A DNA stretch of 32,890 bases from Candidatus Brocadiia bacterium (GCA_013359215.1 JABWCH010000017.1:1-32890), one strand, 5' to 3'. Shown: positions 8,895-17,719, counted from the first letter of the stretch. Notes: generated from the sequence alone by a model not told the origin. Numbers and translations are program-made.

Positions 8895-9836
8895 ATGAAA
8901 AACGTGATTTTTTTTACTTTGTTAATACTACTTCCTTCTTTATGCTGGTCAACCTGGATATGGAGTCCTGAAGTAGGTTGGATCAACAGCAAATACGATC
9001 CACAAGGCACAGCAAGCAGTCTTTATGAACAAGCCCAAAAAATGATGGAGCAAAAAGAATATGGACAAGCGGCACAAATTTTCCAGAATATAACTAAAAT
9101 GTATCCTAATTCATCTCAAAGTAAAAATTCTCTATATTTAGCTGCCAAATGCCGATTTTATGCAGAAGACTACTATGCTTCCTATTTGCTCTATGAAGAG
9201 TATATATCTCTTTACCCTGATACAGAAAATTTACAAGAAATTTTGGAAAAAGAATATGAAATTGGGGCTATTCTAATACGCAGCAACGCAAAGAGTTCCT
9301 CTATTTTAAGCTTTTCCTCTTCGGCAACTTTAGGGGTAGAAATCTTAGAAAAGCTCTTGCAAAATGCTCCCTATTTGAAATTTGCGGACGATGCAAGGCT
9401 TACTATTGCCAATTACTATTATAAAGAACTCGAATACAAATTGGCGCAAGAAAATTATGAAAAGCTGATCCAGGAATACCCTAAAAGCGAATGGGTAAGC
9501 TTTGCCCACTATCAAATTTCTGCTTGCCACCTTAAGCAATTCCAAAGCATCGACTATGACAGCAAGCCCTTGGTATCTGCCAAAGAAAAGCTTACAGAAT
9601 ACCTAGAAAAATTCCCCCAAGGCCAGCAAAGCCAGGTAGCACAGGAAAAAAAGAAAGAAGTCATTGAGCTTTTAGCCCAAAAAGAGCTTGCTGTAGCCAA
9701 ATTCTATCATAATAAAGGCGAAAAAATAGCAACGATACTATACCTTGCTTATATTATGAAGAAATTCGAAGGAACACAAACAGCCCAACAAGCAAAGCTC
9801 ATGATGTCCCAGATACAAGGAAAAGAAAATCCGTAA
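8895..9836 (+). CDS. Exported TPR protein, BamD-like outer-membrane assembly factor
   Basis: 313 residues with an N-terminal signal peptide (hydrophobic ~4-17, cut near 19-20). C17 is not in a good lipobox (PSLC), so a lipoprotein form is uncertain. The mature protein opens with WIWSPEVGWIN (21-31), then TPR-like helical pairs: LYEQAQKMMEQKEYGQAAQIF (~43-63), LYEEYISLYPD, ENYEKLIQEYPKSEWVSFAHYQIS, and more to the C-terminus. This arrangement matches BamD/YfiO-type proteins, which help the Bam complex insert beta-barrel proteins into the outer membrane, and would imply a diderm cell. It is monocistronic; the next gene starts 177 bp later. A general periplasmic TPR scaffold is the alternative. 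The ribosome site before 8895 is weak (GGA). Confidence 0.7.
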   Translation: MKNVIFFTLLILLPSLCWSTWIWSPEVGWINSKYDPQGTASSLYEQAQKMMEQKEYGQAAQIFQNITKMYPNSSQSKNSLYLAAKCRFYAEDYYASYLLYEEYISLYPDTENLQEILEKEYEIGAILIRSNAKSSSILSFSSSATLGVEILEKLLQNAPYLKFADDARLTIANYYYKELEYKLAQENYEKLIQEYPKSEWVSFAHYQISACHLKQFQSIDYDSKPLVSAKEKLTEYLEKFPQGQQSQVAQEKKKEVIELLAQKELAVAKFYHNKGEKIATILYLAYIMKKFEGTQTAQQAKLMMSQIQGKENP

Positions 9837-10013
9837 AAAGCCCTGAAAAGGGTTGGCGGCTACTAGCAACTTTGGTTTCCTGTCTATATGATATTTTTTA
9901 TCCAAAATATTGAAATAATTGGAAAAATTTATTTGTTTCCTTTATTTTTTTTAGATAGAATAAAAAAAGTGAAAAATTCAAAAAGTAAAATTTTTTTTTA
10001 TGGAGGCTAAATA

Positions 10014-11060
10014 ATGGCAGGAATTGTTGGATATGGAAGCTATATCCCTCGCTACCGAATCAAGGTAGAAGAGATTGCCAAGGTCTGGGGAACGGACGCA
10101 GAAAGCTATAAAAAAGGGCTTATGCTACAAGAAAAATCTGTTCCTGCCCCTGACCAGGATGTGATCACAATGTCAGTAGAAGCCGCACGCAGAGCACTTT
10201 CCAGGGCGCAAATCCATCCTCAGAAGATAGGTGCTGTTTACGTTGGCTCAGAATCTCATCCTTATGCTGTTAAGCCTAGCGGTACAGTTGTTGCAGAGGC
10301 CATTGGTGCTACCCCTGAGGTTCACTGTGCTGATTTTGAATTTGCCTGTAAGGCAGGGACAGAAGCCATGTTTGTTGCCTATGGCCTGGTTTGTTCTGGA
10401 AAGATCCAATATGGTCTGGCGATTGCAGCAGACACTTCCCAGGGAGCACCTGGCGATGCTTTGGAATTCTCAGCCGCAGCAGGTGCAGCAGCCTATATTC
10501 TTGGTACAGAAAACGTTGCTGTAGAAATCGAAGATACCTATTCTTTCTGCACAGACACACCCGATTTCTGGCGTAGAGAATACCAGCATTACCCAGAGCA
10601 TGGAGGCCGATTCACGGGCGAGCCTGCCTATTTTCACCATACTCTTTCTTCTGCCCAGGGTATCATGAAAAGATCAGGCACAAAACCAGAAGATTTTAAA
10701 TATGCGATTTTCCACCAGCCCAATGGTAAATTCCCTATGCTGGCAGCACAAAAATTAGGATTCAAGAGGGAACAATGGGAAGATGGGCGACTATCTCCTA
10801 CTTTAGGAAATACATATTCTGGTGCTTCGCCTATGGGGCTTTCCGCTGTTTTAGACAAAGCAGCACCAGGGGACTTGATTTTGCTTGTGTCTTTTGGTTC
10901 AGGTGCTGGTAGCGATGGCTTTATCCTCAGAACAACAGACAGAATCAAAGACATCCAGGGAAAAGCACCTAAGACAAAACAGCAGCTAGATTGCGCAAAG
11001 CGATATTTGGACTATGGTACTTACGCTAAGTTCCGTGGAAAAATTTTAAAAGCAGATTAG
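10014..11060 (+). CDS. Hydroxymethylglutaryl-CoA synthase, archaeal type
   Basis: 348 residues, the length of archaeal HMG-CoA synthases rather than the longer eukaryotic/Gram-positive type. It condenses acetyl-CoA with acetoacetyl-CoA to HMG-CoA, an early mevalonate-pathway step. Visible catalytic residues are E80 ([12 protein letters not shown]), nucleophile C112 ([13 protein letters not shown]) and H234 (FHQPNGKFP). Other hallmarks are [25 protein letters not shown] spacing, [34 protein letters not shown] and [11 protein letters not shown]. The start is well supported by GGAGG eight bases upstream. The thiolase gene follows after 8 bp, then DUF35, the archaeal gene order. No HMG-CoA reductase is in the window, so a mevalonate role is expected but not shown; beta-branching chemistry is possible. 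Confidence 0.93.
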   Translation: MAGIVGYGSYIPRYRIKVEEIAKVWGTDAESYKKGLMLQEKSVPAPDQDVITMSVEAARRALSRAQIHPQKIGAVYVGSESHPYAVKPSGTVVAEAIGATPEVHCADFEFACKAGTEAMFVAYGLVCSGKIQYGLAIAADTSQGAPGDALEFSAAAGAAAYILGTENVAVEIEDTYSFCTDTPDFWRREYQHYPEHGGRFTGEPAYFHHTLSSAQGIMKRSGTKPEDFKYAIFHQPNGKFPMLAAQKLGFKREQWEDGRLSPTLGNTYSGASPMGLSAVLDKAAPGDLILLVSFGSGAGSDGFILRTTDRIKDIQGKAPKTKQQLDCAKRYLDYGTYAKFRGKILKAD

Positions 11061-11068
11061 GGGGAAAT

Positions 11069-12226
11069 ATGCGAGAAGTAGCAGTAATTGGTATTGGTAT
11101 GACCAAATGGGGCGAATGCTGGCAGAAGTCTTTACGCGATCTTTTCGTTGAAGCATCGCTAAGGGCAATGGACGATGCTGGTTTGTCCCAGATTGAATCT
11201 TTGTATGTAGGATGTATGTCTGGCGGCTTGTTCAATGGGCAAGAGCATGTTGGCCCCCTTATGGCAGATTACCTGGGGGCAGGCCCAATTCCTGCCGTCA
11301 GGGTCGAGTCTGCATGTGCATCAGGTGGAGTGGCTTTCCGACAGGCTTATATGGAAGTCGCCTCTGGAATGTCGGATATAGTCCTGGCTGGTGGCGTAGA
11401 AAAAATGACGGATGTGGATGGATCAGAAGCCACTTATGCTTTAGGAACAGCCGCAGACCAAGAATATGAATCTTTCCATGGAATCACCTTTCCTGGTCTT
11501 TATGCCTTGATTGCCAAAGTATATATGAAAAAATACGGAATCACGAACCAAGACCTTGCCTCCGTAGCAGTCAAGAACCATGCACATGGTGTCAAGAATC
11601 CCAATGCTCAATTCCAAAGAGCCATAACAGTGGAAGAAGTTTTACAATCCTCTATGGTAGCAGATCCTTTGCATCTCCTGGATTGCTCTCCCATAACAGA
11701 TGGTGCAGCAGCAGTCATTCTATGCCCTATGGAAAAGGCTAAATCTTTAAGCAAAAAGAAACCCGTGAAAATCCTGGGCAGCGGACACGCTACAGACAGC
11801 ATTGCCTTGCATGACCGAAAACAGCTAGAAGTTTTTGCATCAGCAACCATTGCAGCCAAAAAAGCCTTTTCACAGGCCAAAATTGGGATTGAATCTGTGA
11901 ACCTTGTAGAAGTCCATGATTGTTTCAGCATTGCAGAAATTTGCGCTTTAGAATCCATGGGATTTTTTGCTCCAGGCCAGGCAGGAAAAGCAGCATCACA
12001 AGGTCTTACAGCCCTGGGTGGTAAGCTTCCTGTCAATGTTTCTGGTGGTCTAAAATCCAAAGGCCATCCCGTAGGCGCGACAGGCATTGCACAAATCATA
12101 GAGCTTGTAGAACAATTGCGTGGCGAAGCAGGGCAAAGACAAGTGGCAAATGCCCGAATTGGCCTTGCTCAAAATATGGGTGGAACAGCAGCAAGTAGTG
12201 TAGTTCACATTTTGGAGGCGTGCTAA
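11069..12226 (+). CDS. Thiolase (acetyl-CoA C-acetyltransferase), archaeal / SCP2-like type
   Basis: 385 residues. It probably makes acetoacetyl-CoA from two acetyl-CoA for the HMG-CoA synthase encoded just upstream. The acyl-accepting cysteine is C83 in [10 protein letters not shown]284 and C285 lie in EVHDCFS, and H333 in [11 protein letters not shown]. The HDCF motif and the lack of a C-terminal CxG motif (here QNMGGTAAS) mark the archaeal/SCP2-like subgroup, not the PhaA/FadA type. The start follows AGGGGGAAAT, eight bases after the synthase stop, and the stop is one base before the DUF35 ATG, so translation is probably coupled. In archaea these thiolases work in a complex with HMG-CoA synthase bridged by DUF35. 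Confidence 0.92.
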   Translation: MREVAVIGIGMTKWGECWQKSLRDLFVEASLRAMDDAGLSQIESLYVGCMSGGLFNGQEHVGPLMADYLGAGPIPAVRVESACASGGVAFRQAYMEVASGMSDIVLAGGVEKMTDVDGSEATYALGTAADQEYESFHGITFPGLYALIAKVYMKKYGITNQDLASVAVKNHAHGVKNPNAQFQRAITVEEVLQSSMVADPLHLLDCSPITDGAAAVILCPMEKAKSLSKKKPVKILGSGHATDSIALHDRKQLEVFASATIAAKKAFSQAKIGIESVNLVEVHDCFSIAEICALESMGFFAPGQAGKAASQGLTALGGKLPVNVSGGLKSKGHPVGATGIAQIIELVEQLRGEAGQRQVANARIGLAQNMGGTAASSVVHILEAC

Positions 12227-12227
12227 C

Positions 12228-12632
12228 ATGTTTCCCGCAAAAATTTGGAGAGAATTTCCTCAAAGATACCGCCTGGAAGCTGCAAAATGCAAAAAATGCG
12301 GTAAAGTTTTTTTTCCTCCTCGCCTTGTATGCAATGCCTGCTCTCATAGAGAATTTGAAGAGATCAAGCTCCCGTGGGAAGGAACTCTGGTAAGCTATAC
12401 AATTATCCGAACTCCTCCTTCTGCCTTCTCTGACCAGGCACCGTACGCCGTTGGAATCATCGAAACGATTCCAGGCTTGCAAATCACCTGCCAAATCGTA
12501 GATGCTGATTTAGACAAGCTTCACATTGGACAAAAGCTCCTGCTCGAATTCCGCCTTATCCAAAAAGACGGCAAACAAGGAGTTCTTTGCTATGGTTACA
12601 AAGCTGTACCTATAGATGCCCACAACTCTTAA
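12228..12632 (+). CDS. DUF35 Zn-ribbon / OB-fold protein, scaffold for thiolase and HMG-CoA synthase
   Basis: 134 residues. A rubredoxin-like zinc ribbon is formed by C21-x2-C24 and C35-x2-C38 (CKKCGK, CNAC), followed by an OB-fold (~50-130) beginning PWEGTLVSYTIIRTPP. This is the DUF35 family. In archaea such a protein holds thiolase and HMG-CoA synthase together so that acetoacetyl-CoA passes between them without being released. It starts one base after the thiolase stop. It has no catalytic residues of its own. All four cysteines are present, so zinc binding should be retained. A hairpin at 12653-12709 closes the operon. Confidence 0.92.
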   Translation: MFPAKIWREFPQRYRLEAAKCKKCGKVFFPPRLVCNACSHREFEEIKLPWEGTLVSYTIIRTPPSAFSDQAPYAVGIIETIPGLQITCQIVDADLDKLHIGQKLLLEFRLIQKDGKQGVLCYGYKAVPIDAHNS

Positions 12633-12652
12633 GAGCGTAACCAACATCACGC

Positions 12653-12709
12653 TTATTAAGAGCCTGTCCGAAAAATCCTAAAATTATTTTTCGGATAGGC
12701 TCTTAATAA
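12653..12709. terminator. Strong hairpin after the HMG-CoA synthase operon; member of the TAAGAGCCTATCCG repeat family
   Basis: Arms 12653-12676 and 12686-12709 pair over 24 bases with one G-T wobble and a 9-base loop. It begins 20 bases after the DUF35 stop. There is no clear T-run, so a factor-independent terminator is plausible but not textbook. The arm sequence TAAGAGCCTATCCGAAAA recurs at 28792-28819 and 32803-32820, so this is also a dispersed repeat. Confidence 0.6.
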
Positions 12710-12730
12710 CTTCCCCTTACAAAATAAATA

Positions 12731-12817
12731 AATATATAAAAGTTTTTAAAGGGGGTTTGGGGGAAAATTTTTACAAAAATTTTCCCCCAAATAAAAATTT
12801 CTTTGCGTAACTCCTAT
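12731..12817. repeat. Second near-identical core of the GTTACGCA hairpin element
   Basis: This stretch repeats 3141-3226 almost base for base: TATAAAAG, AAAGGGGG, hairpin arms 12756-12772 and 12775-12791, then CTTTGCGTAACTCCTAT. The left terminal repeat is not seen, so the copy is truncated or a solo right end. It lies between the convergent 3' ends of the DUF35 and VWA genes, a natural place for a bidirectional terminator. Confidence 0.75.
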
Positions 12818-12835
12818 CATGATGTTCACGTCATT

Positions 12836-15388
12836 TCAAGAAATTTTCCGCCAATGGATTACAATAGCAAAGCCAAAGAGCAAGGCAAGCCAAAGGGAAT
12901 ATTCTGATAGAACAAAATAGGTTTCTTTTGTTGAATGATGGAAGACTGTATGTTCGCTTTCTGGCAAAAGCCCCCCATGGCTCGCCTCTATGAATTGGCG
13001 AATCCCCTCCTGGTTGATAGACAAATCGCCTTCTTCTTTAGAATATCCAAGAGCAAAGGTATGGAAGGCATTCCCTACGATTTTATTCTCTTTTTGGATT
13101 TTGATAGCAAGACTTTGCCATTCGTGTTTTGGCTTACAAGGGATCTGTGCATACCATTGAAAAGCATTCTGCCTCTGGAAAGGGAAATTGCTAACCAGAT
13201 CCACATTTTCTACAGGATTGCCTTGAGAATCAGCTATGGTGAGGCGATAGGGAAAATAGTCTGATTCCTGGGGTAGCATTTCCAGGGAAAAGGGCAGGCT
13301 CTCTTTACCTAAAAAGCGCGTAAGTCCAGACCAGAATATAGTATAGTTTTTCCAATCCTTCCAAAAACTACTGCTTGCTCCCCAGACAGCCACTCGCCCT
13401 AAGCCCCATTGCCAGTGAACCAGAAGTGGCTCTTGGTTAACGGCAAGTTCCTGCATCGCTCCCTTTTTGATTGTATAGTTGTGATACTGAGAAAGTGCTG
13501 GAAAAGGTTCTAATTTTTTAATCCATGGGTTTTGAGAGACGCACTGCACTTTGTTTTGCTTTTGGTTGGATGTAGTATTAGAATCCTTTTGTAAAGGTTT
13601 TTCTTTTAAAGCCAAAGGTTTGGCTTCTTCCTGCTTTTTCTGGTTTTTATTCTCTTGGCGCACTTTGAGAATGCGGTCGATATCCTTGAGCATAAGCAAT
13701 GGAATCTGGTTGTATCCTGAGGCAATATGAAATTCTCCTTTGCCTGTGCGTGCAATCATAGCCATGAGGTCAGCATCAAATTCCCCTCCTATTCCAATGG
13801 TCGTGATGCTGATTTTATCCTTTTGCATTTTCTGGATTAATGGTGCAATTTCATACCTTGCCCAGATTCCATTGTCATCTTGACCATCGGACAATAAAAT
13901 AATATGCCTGATATACGCAGAAGAAGCTAAAAGCGAAGAGTATGCCTTTTCTATGGCAGGAGCTATTTTAGTGCTGCCTCTAGGGGTAATTTGCAGAATC
14001 TTTTCTGCAATCCATTGGATGTCTGTTCCTCTTCCCATAGGGACAATCCAGGTCGATTCATCGTCAAAGCCAATGATGCCAAAAATATCCTTTTCCCATA
14101 GTTTGCCAATGCTTGCTAAAACAGACTTACGAGCTAAATCCAACTTTTCTCCTGCCATGCTCCCAGATCGGTCTATAATAAAAACAATGGCTGCTGACAT
14201 GACTTCAATTTCCTGCGGTTTTTCTCGATTTTGGTTTTCTTTGTTCTCTTCTGGCTCTTCCTGGGGCGTTTCTTGCGCCTTATTTTCTTGTTTAGGTAAG
14301 CTTTCTACAGGAATCCATGATGCTTGCAACTCACCAGCGTTTAAAAAGAAAATACTCCCACCATGGGACAGATATTCCCGCAGTTTTGTATCATGCTTTT
14401 GGATTTCCTCTAACAAAGGATTTTCCCAAAACACTAAAGGATAGTTCCATGTTTTTTTCCAGGGATTGCTGGTGGATTCCACAGGGATATGCTGGACTTC
14501 CAAAGCCCTTTCTAAAAAGGACTGCTTCTGAGGAGTAATCAGAAGAACAGGGCTAGAATCAAATTTCTGGCTAAATGTATAAGCACAATTGTTTTCTTCT
14601 CTTGGATCGCCTTTTGCCTTGGCTCGAAAATACACTTGCTCTTCGTCCATCGGTGGCCCTTCCCAAGAATACATTCCTTCCTGAGTTTTCTGGACAGTAA
14701 AAACTTTCTCTTCATACATCCTTTCATTAGCCCATATCTCAAGGCGGATTTCTCCATCAAAGTCAGAACGATAAAAAATCTTAAAAGGAATTTTCATCCC
14801 TGCCTTATGCTTGCCTTGTGTCCAAAAAGAAAGAAGCTGCCAATCCTTTCTGGGGGAAGGATGATAAAAAAATACAGGAACATTCTTGAATCTTGAGAAA
14901 GCTTGTGCTTCCAAGCTAATGCCGCTGGCATCGCTAAAAAGAACGATCTTTCCTTCTTGTCCTCTTTTTCGGATGATTGTCATGGCAAGATCTAATGCCT
15001 CTTGCAAGGAAGTCTTTTCTTGCGCAGCAAGAGACACGGGAAGGGAGTTTTTTCTTTGAACCTCTGCACCAAAAACAATCCATTCTTCCTGAATTTTTTG
15101 CTTCTTTGCCTTGACAGATAAGTTTCTTGCATACTCAATCATATCCAATCGCTCTTGTTCTGAAAGGCTGGCAGAGCTGTCCATACAATATACTAATATA
15201 AAAGGCGCGGATTCTGGCTGGATGATATAAGGAGAAGAAAGGCTAAGAAACAAAAAACCAATAGCACAAGACAAAAGAGCCAGGATTTGAAATTTTTTGC
15301 GAAAAAATACAAAAAAAATGGAAAAAAAAACTATAGAAATGAAAGTATACCATATATCTTGAAAAAAAATAGACAAAAGAAAACACAT
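12836..15388 (-). CDS. Membrane protein with two VWA domains, BatA-like
   Basis: 850 residues. Two hydrophobic helices lie at the N-terminus (~12-30 and 35-55) and one near the C-terminus (LWLALLFGFAIVI). A first VWA-like domain (~62-180) carries the metal-site motif D70-S-S-A-S74 and SDASG. Residues ~200-355 include a beta-rich stretch and an ILLITPQK/HGGSIFFLN region like a class I glutamine-amidotransferase fold. A Glu/Gln/Lys linker (365-395) precedes a second, classic VWA domain (~398-575) with D406-R-S-G-S410, T473 and SDGQD. The segment HWQWGLGRVAVWGASSSFWKDW (~659-681) is typical of these large VWA/GATase membrane proteins. They are common in Planctomycetota, with unknown exact role; binding of an envelope partner is likely. 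The ATG at 15388 follows AGGATAACC. Confidence 0.8.
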   Translation of the reverse strand: MCFLLSIFFQDIWYTFISIVFFSIFFVFFRKKFQILALLSCAIGFLFLSLSSPYIIQPESAPFILVYCMDSSASLSEQERLDMIEYARNLSVKAKKQKIQEEWIVFGAEVQRKNSLPVSLAAQEKTSLQEALDLAMTIIRKRGQEGKIVLFSDASGISLEAQAFSRFKNVPVFFYHPSPRKDWQLLSFWTQGKHKAGMKIPFKIFYRSDFDGEIRLEIWANERMYEEKVFTVQKTQEGMYSWEGPPMDEEQVYFRAKAKGDPREENNCAYTFSQKFDSSPVLLITPQKQSFLERALEVQHIPVESTSNPWKKTWNYPLVFWENPLLEEIQKHDTKLREYLSHGGSIFFLNAGELQASWIPVESLPKQENKAQETPQEEPEENKENQNREKPQEIEVMSAAIVFIIDRSGSMAGEKLDLARKSVLASIGKLWEKDIFGIIGFDDESTWIVPMGRGTDIQWIAEKILQITPRGSTKIAPAIEKAYSSLLASSAYIRHIILLSDGQDDNGIWARYEIAPLIQKMQKDKISITTIGIGGEFDADLMAMIARTGKGEFHIASGYNQIPLLMLKDIDRILKVRQENKNQKKQEEAKPLALKEKPLQKDSNTTSNQKQNKVQCVSQNPWIKKLEPFPALSQYHNYTIKKGAMQELAVNQEPLLVHWQWGLGRVAVWGASSSFWKDWKNYTIFWSGLTRFLGKESLPFSLEMLPQESDYFPYRLTIADSQGNPVENVDLVSNFPFQRQNAFQWYAQIPCKPKHEWQSLAIKIQKENKIVGNAFHTFALGYSKEEGDLSINQEGIRQFIEASHGGLLPESEHTVFHHSTKETYFVLSEYSLWLALLFGFAIVIHWRKIS

Positions 15389-15488
15389 AGTGGTTATCCT
15401 AAATCTTTCATAAAGCTTTTAGTCTGCCTGCTTAGACCTAAGGGAAACATAGAAATTTAGCCACAGATATCTAAAGGATAGAGGCGAT

Positions 15489-15617
15489 TTCACCACGAAG
15501 AGAAGATTGTAAAGAATTGTCCACGAAAAACACGAAAGGCACGAAAAGGAATGTTCGTGCTTTTTGCGTTTTTCGTGGACAAAAACTTGATCTGTCTTTT
15601 TCTCTCTCTGTGGTGAA
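15489..15617. repeat. Nested palindrome with GTCCACGAAAAACACG arms
   Basis: Inner arms 15518-15545 and 15554-15581 pair over 28 bases with a few mismatches around an 8-base centre. TTCACCAC (15489-15496) and GTGGTGAA (15610-15617) form outer arms. This is non-coding and occupies most of the 386-bp gap between the VWA gene and the broken gene at 15775-16352; I see nothing else in that gap. The frame that opens in it (15517-15729) is just translated repeat. Confidence 0.75.
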
Positions 15618-15774
15618 TTATTTTCTTAGGTTAATATTATTGAGGTCTAGGTCTATATTTAGGTTTAAGTTTATAAATAGCATAGTCTTATATCTTAAAT
15701 TAAAAGCTATGGGGCAATGCACTGGGTAAATGCGTGTTATTTTTATAAAAAAGTTGTTCCCGTTCGCAATCGCC

Positions 15775-16352
15775 CTACCTCAAGGCTCTGTCCGTAGCAT
15801 AGTAGATTTTCGCCTTTTCCCGATAGGCATCTCCCCCTGAGCTGCTCGTTCTTGTGTTCAAAATTTTCCAATACACCATGCCATTGTCCAGAAATTCCTT
15901 GAATAGCTCGCCTTTTCTCGTGTTGGGATCGCGGTTGAAGCAAAGGAGTTCCTGGATTTCCTGTGTCATGGCATGATGTCTTACATAGTAGAAATGCCCC
16001 AGGAAGGTCATCTTTAAGTCCGTTGCATCCAGGGTATCCATGCCTGCAAGGACAAAAAGAGCCAGACTTTTCAATATCCCCTGCTTAGGGAAAAGAATCT
16101 GGTTCAATTTCTGAATCACTTCCTGTACCAATTCCACAGAAGGATTTCTCTCTACACTGCATTCCTATATCTTTTTCTGAAGCCCATCAGAAAAATTTTT
16201 CACCAGATATTTCGAGGCACTGCTCTTTTGCTCTTTCAATTGCTCCAAAAAATTCCTCGATCTCAGGATACTTTCTGGATGCAAAAGATAGGGCTGCCCC
16301 ATGCTTGAGATAAAGCCACCACAAAAACAAAAATCCCCAAAAACATCCGCAT
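15775..16352 (-). pseudogene. Broken gene for a small exported protein (one frameshift, one in-frame amber)
   Basis: A good start exists at 16352: AGGAG, six bases, then ATG, reading MRMFLGIFVFVVALSQAWG, a clear signal peptide, but this frame stops at a TGA about 29 codons in. The frame shifted by one continues the protein (QPYLLHPESILRSRNFLEQL ...), stops at TAG 16165-16167, and resumes in the same frame (ECSVERNPSVELVQEV ...) to TAG 15775-15777. Restoring one frameshift near 16290 and one sense codon at 16165 gives a continuous exported protein of about 190 residues. I do not recognise the family. Two separate lesions favour a pseudogene over one sequencing error. The gene upstream at 16549-17196 is on the same strand. 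Confidence 0.7.
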
Positions 16353-16415
16353 ATTTTTCTCCTAAAAGCATTTTAAAGACCTAACACGGATAAACCGTAA
16401 CCAAAAAGAAAAAAA

Positions 16416-16499
16416 TTTACAGCAGAGACACAGAGGTCGCAGAGAAAAATTTTTATATTTTTTATTCTTCTCTGCGTTCTCCGCGTCTCTGCTGTGAAA
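16416..16499. repeat. Long imperfect palindrome, CAGCAGAGAC arms
   Basis: Arms 16416-16446 and 16468-16499 (ACAGCAGAGACRCRGAG / CTCTGCGTTCTCCGCGTCTC) are about 31 bases with few mismatches around an AT-rich centre. It lies between the anchored protein gene and the broken gene, and may end transcription or be another dispersed repeat family; no second copy is in this window. Confidence 0.7.
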
Positions 16500-16548
16500 A
16501 ATCTTTACACTTTTGCGCGAGATTTTACTTGTAAGTGACTAAAAGCGA

Positions 16549-17196
16549 CTATTTGCATAAATTCAAAAGCGCGTCCGCAGCAGAGGTGTAGCGTTTCAAT
16601 ATGTCATTTTCTTTGCATTTTTGCAATTTATTAGCAACAATTTTCTTGTATCGTTCTATATCTATCTTGTCTCGATTATCCTGAGCGGTTTGCCACAAGC
16701 TTTGTGCCCAAAGATAGTACAAACCAGCAATGTGTGTGCGAACTTTTGTGCTGGCAAGAGGGAATTTCGCCAGAGCATCCTGGTATTGCCTTATCACAAT
16801 TTCTTCTTTTCCCTTAGGAGCTTTTTCTGGCAAGCCCTGCTTGAGCATCTCCTCTTCCCATTCCTTTTCCAGCTTTGCCATATCTTTCTTCCAGCTTTCC
16901 TCTTTTTTAGGCAAAACTTCCAGAATCTCTTTTTCCAGTGCCAGGAGAGCATCCAGGTTTTTATTTTGCACACTCGTTTCCCATTTTTTGAGCAATGCCT
17001 GCTTTTGCTCTTTGGAAATAGCCTCTTTATCAGGAGGACTCACCACAGGAGCGACAGGAACAGGATTCGCCAAAGGGGCAGGAGTGGCAGGGATAGATGC
17101 ACTGCCATAGTAGACAGAAACCACAATACCCAAGATAGGGATAACAACAGCCGTCAGCCACATAAACCAATTGATCTGGTTGGAATTTTCGGACAT
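16549..17196 (-). CDS. Small single-pass membrane protein with Pro-rich linker and helical domain
   Basis: 215 residues from the ATG at 17196, preceded by AAAAGGAAAAAAAT; a TTG at 17214 would add six residues but overlaps that ribosome site, so I reject it. One transmembrane helix (~10-30, WFMWLTAVVIPILGIVVSVYY) is followed by an Ala/Pro/Val-rich linker (~36-60), then Lys/Glu-rich helices to the end with no recognised domain, though the spacing is faintly TPR-like (HIAGLYYLWAQSLWQTA). The probable topology is a short cytoplasmic N-terminus with the bulk outside the membrane. The function is unknown. Downstream lies the broken exported-protein gene on the same strand, which may once have been co-transcribed. 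Confidence 0.7.
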   Translation of the reverse strand: MSENSNQINWFMWLTAVVIPILGIVVSVYYGSASIPATPAPLANPVPVAPVVSPPDKEAISKEQKQALLKKWETSVQNKNLDALLALEKEILEVLPKKEESWKKDMAKLEKEWEEEMLKQGLPEKAPKGKEEIVIRQYQDALAKFPLASTKVRTHIAGLYYLWAQSLWQTAQDNRDKIDIERYKKIVANKLQKCKENDILKRYTSAADALLNLCK

Positions 17197-17424
17197 ATTT
17201 TTTTCCTTTTGCAATGCAAACCTTGTATTTGCAAAAAAAACCGAAAATGGTTTTCGCTTGCGCTACTAACCACTTCGGAATTGTATCCTTTGTCTGTATC
17301 TACTACCAACTACTGCTATTTTAGAATTCTATTTCGTATTTTTCAAGAAATTTTTTGGGCTATCTTTTTCGTTATCATTATCGTCATACGTGTTAAGTTT
17401 TAAATGCCTGTCTTGCAATAGATT

Positions 17425-17491
17425 GTAGCCGCAGGGTTGCGCCGTATAGAATAAGGCAGATAGAAAAAACCTGGCCAGCGCAATCCCTGCG
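17425..17491 (-). repeat. Inverted copy of the CGCAGGGATTGCGCTGG / GCAACCCTGCGGCTAC repeat
   Basis: GTAGCCGCAGGGTTGCGCC (17425-17443) and GCCAGCGCAATCCCTGCG (17474-17491) are the two conserved ends, here in reverse orientation to the copies at 17560-17627 and 18890-18955; the middle differs. It sits in the 523-bp gap between the anchored protein gene and the Rpn-type nuclease gene, which otherwise holds only related repeats. Confidence 0.75.
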
Positions 17492-17559
17492 CCTCTTGCA
17501 ATGGCTTATGACTGGATCACCTAAAAACTTTCGATCCCGTTAGGTTCTATTGGCAAAAG

Positions 17560-17627
17560 GCGCAGGGATTGCGCTGGCGTTCGGCTTTTGAGCAGACACT
17601 TTTTTTTCGGGGCAACCCTGCGGCTAC
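17560..17627 (+). repeat. Direct repeat copy at the 3' side of the Rpn-type nuclease gene
   Basis: It begins GCGCAGGGATTGCGCTGGCG and ends GGGCAACCCTGCGGCTAC, with GCAGACAC in the middle. It aligns along its whole length with 18890-18955, the copy on the other side of the nuclease gene. It is clearly GC-richer than its surroundings. Confidence 0.8.
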
Positions 17628-17642
17628 AAATCATTGCAATAA

Positions 17643-17702
17643 AAGCAATTATTGCTTAACACGTATGTCATTATCGTCATGTATATTAAGCAATAATTGC
17701 TT
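17643..17702. repeat. Perfect 17-bp inverted repeat next to the nuclease gene stop
   Basis: AAGCAATTATTGCTTAA (17643-17659) and TTAAGCAATAATTGCTT (17686-17702) are exact reverse complements around a 26-base spacer. Each arm is itself nearly palindromic. It ends 18 bases from the nuclease stop codon and could be a terminator for that gene or a recombination site. Confidence 0.75.
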
Positions 17703-17719
17703 GTCTTGTGCAGAATCAA

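Noticed and set aside
9837..10013. CCCT-GAAA-AGGG after the BamD-like gene as a terminator
   Set aside because: Only four to six base pairs with no T-run; too weak to call.
11608..12099. Minus-strand frame of 163 codons inside the thiolase gene
   Set aside because: It is a shadow of the strongly supported thiolase gene and shows no recognisable domain.
16621..17403. Long plus-strand frame of 260 codons
   Set aside because: It is antisense to the anchored protein gene at 16549-17196, is unusually rich in Phe/Leu/Arg, and has no start signal.
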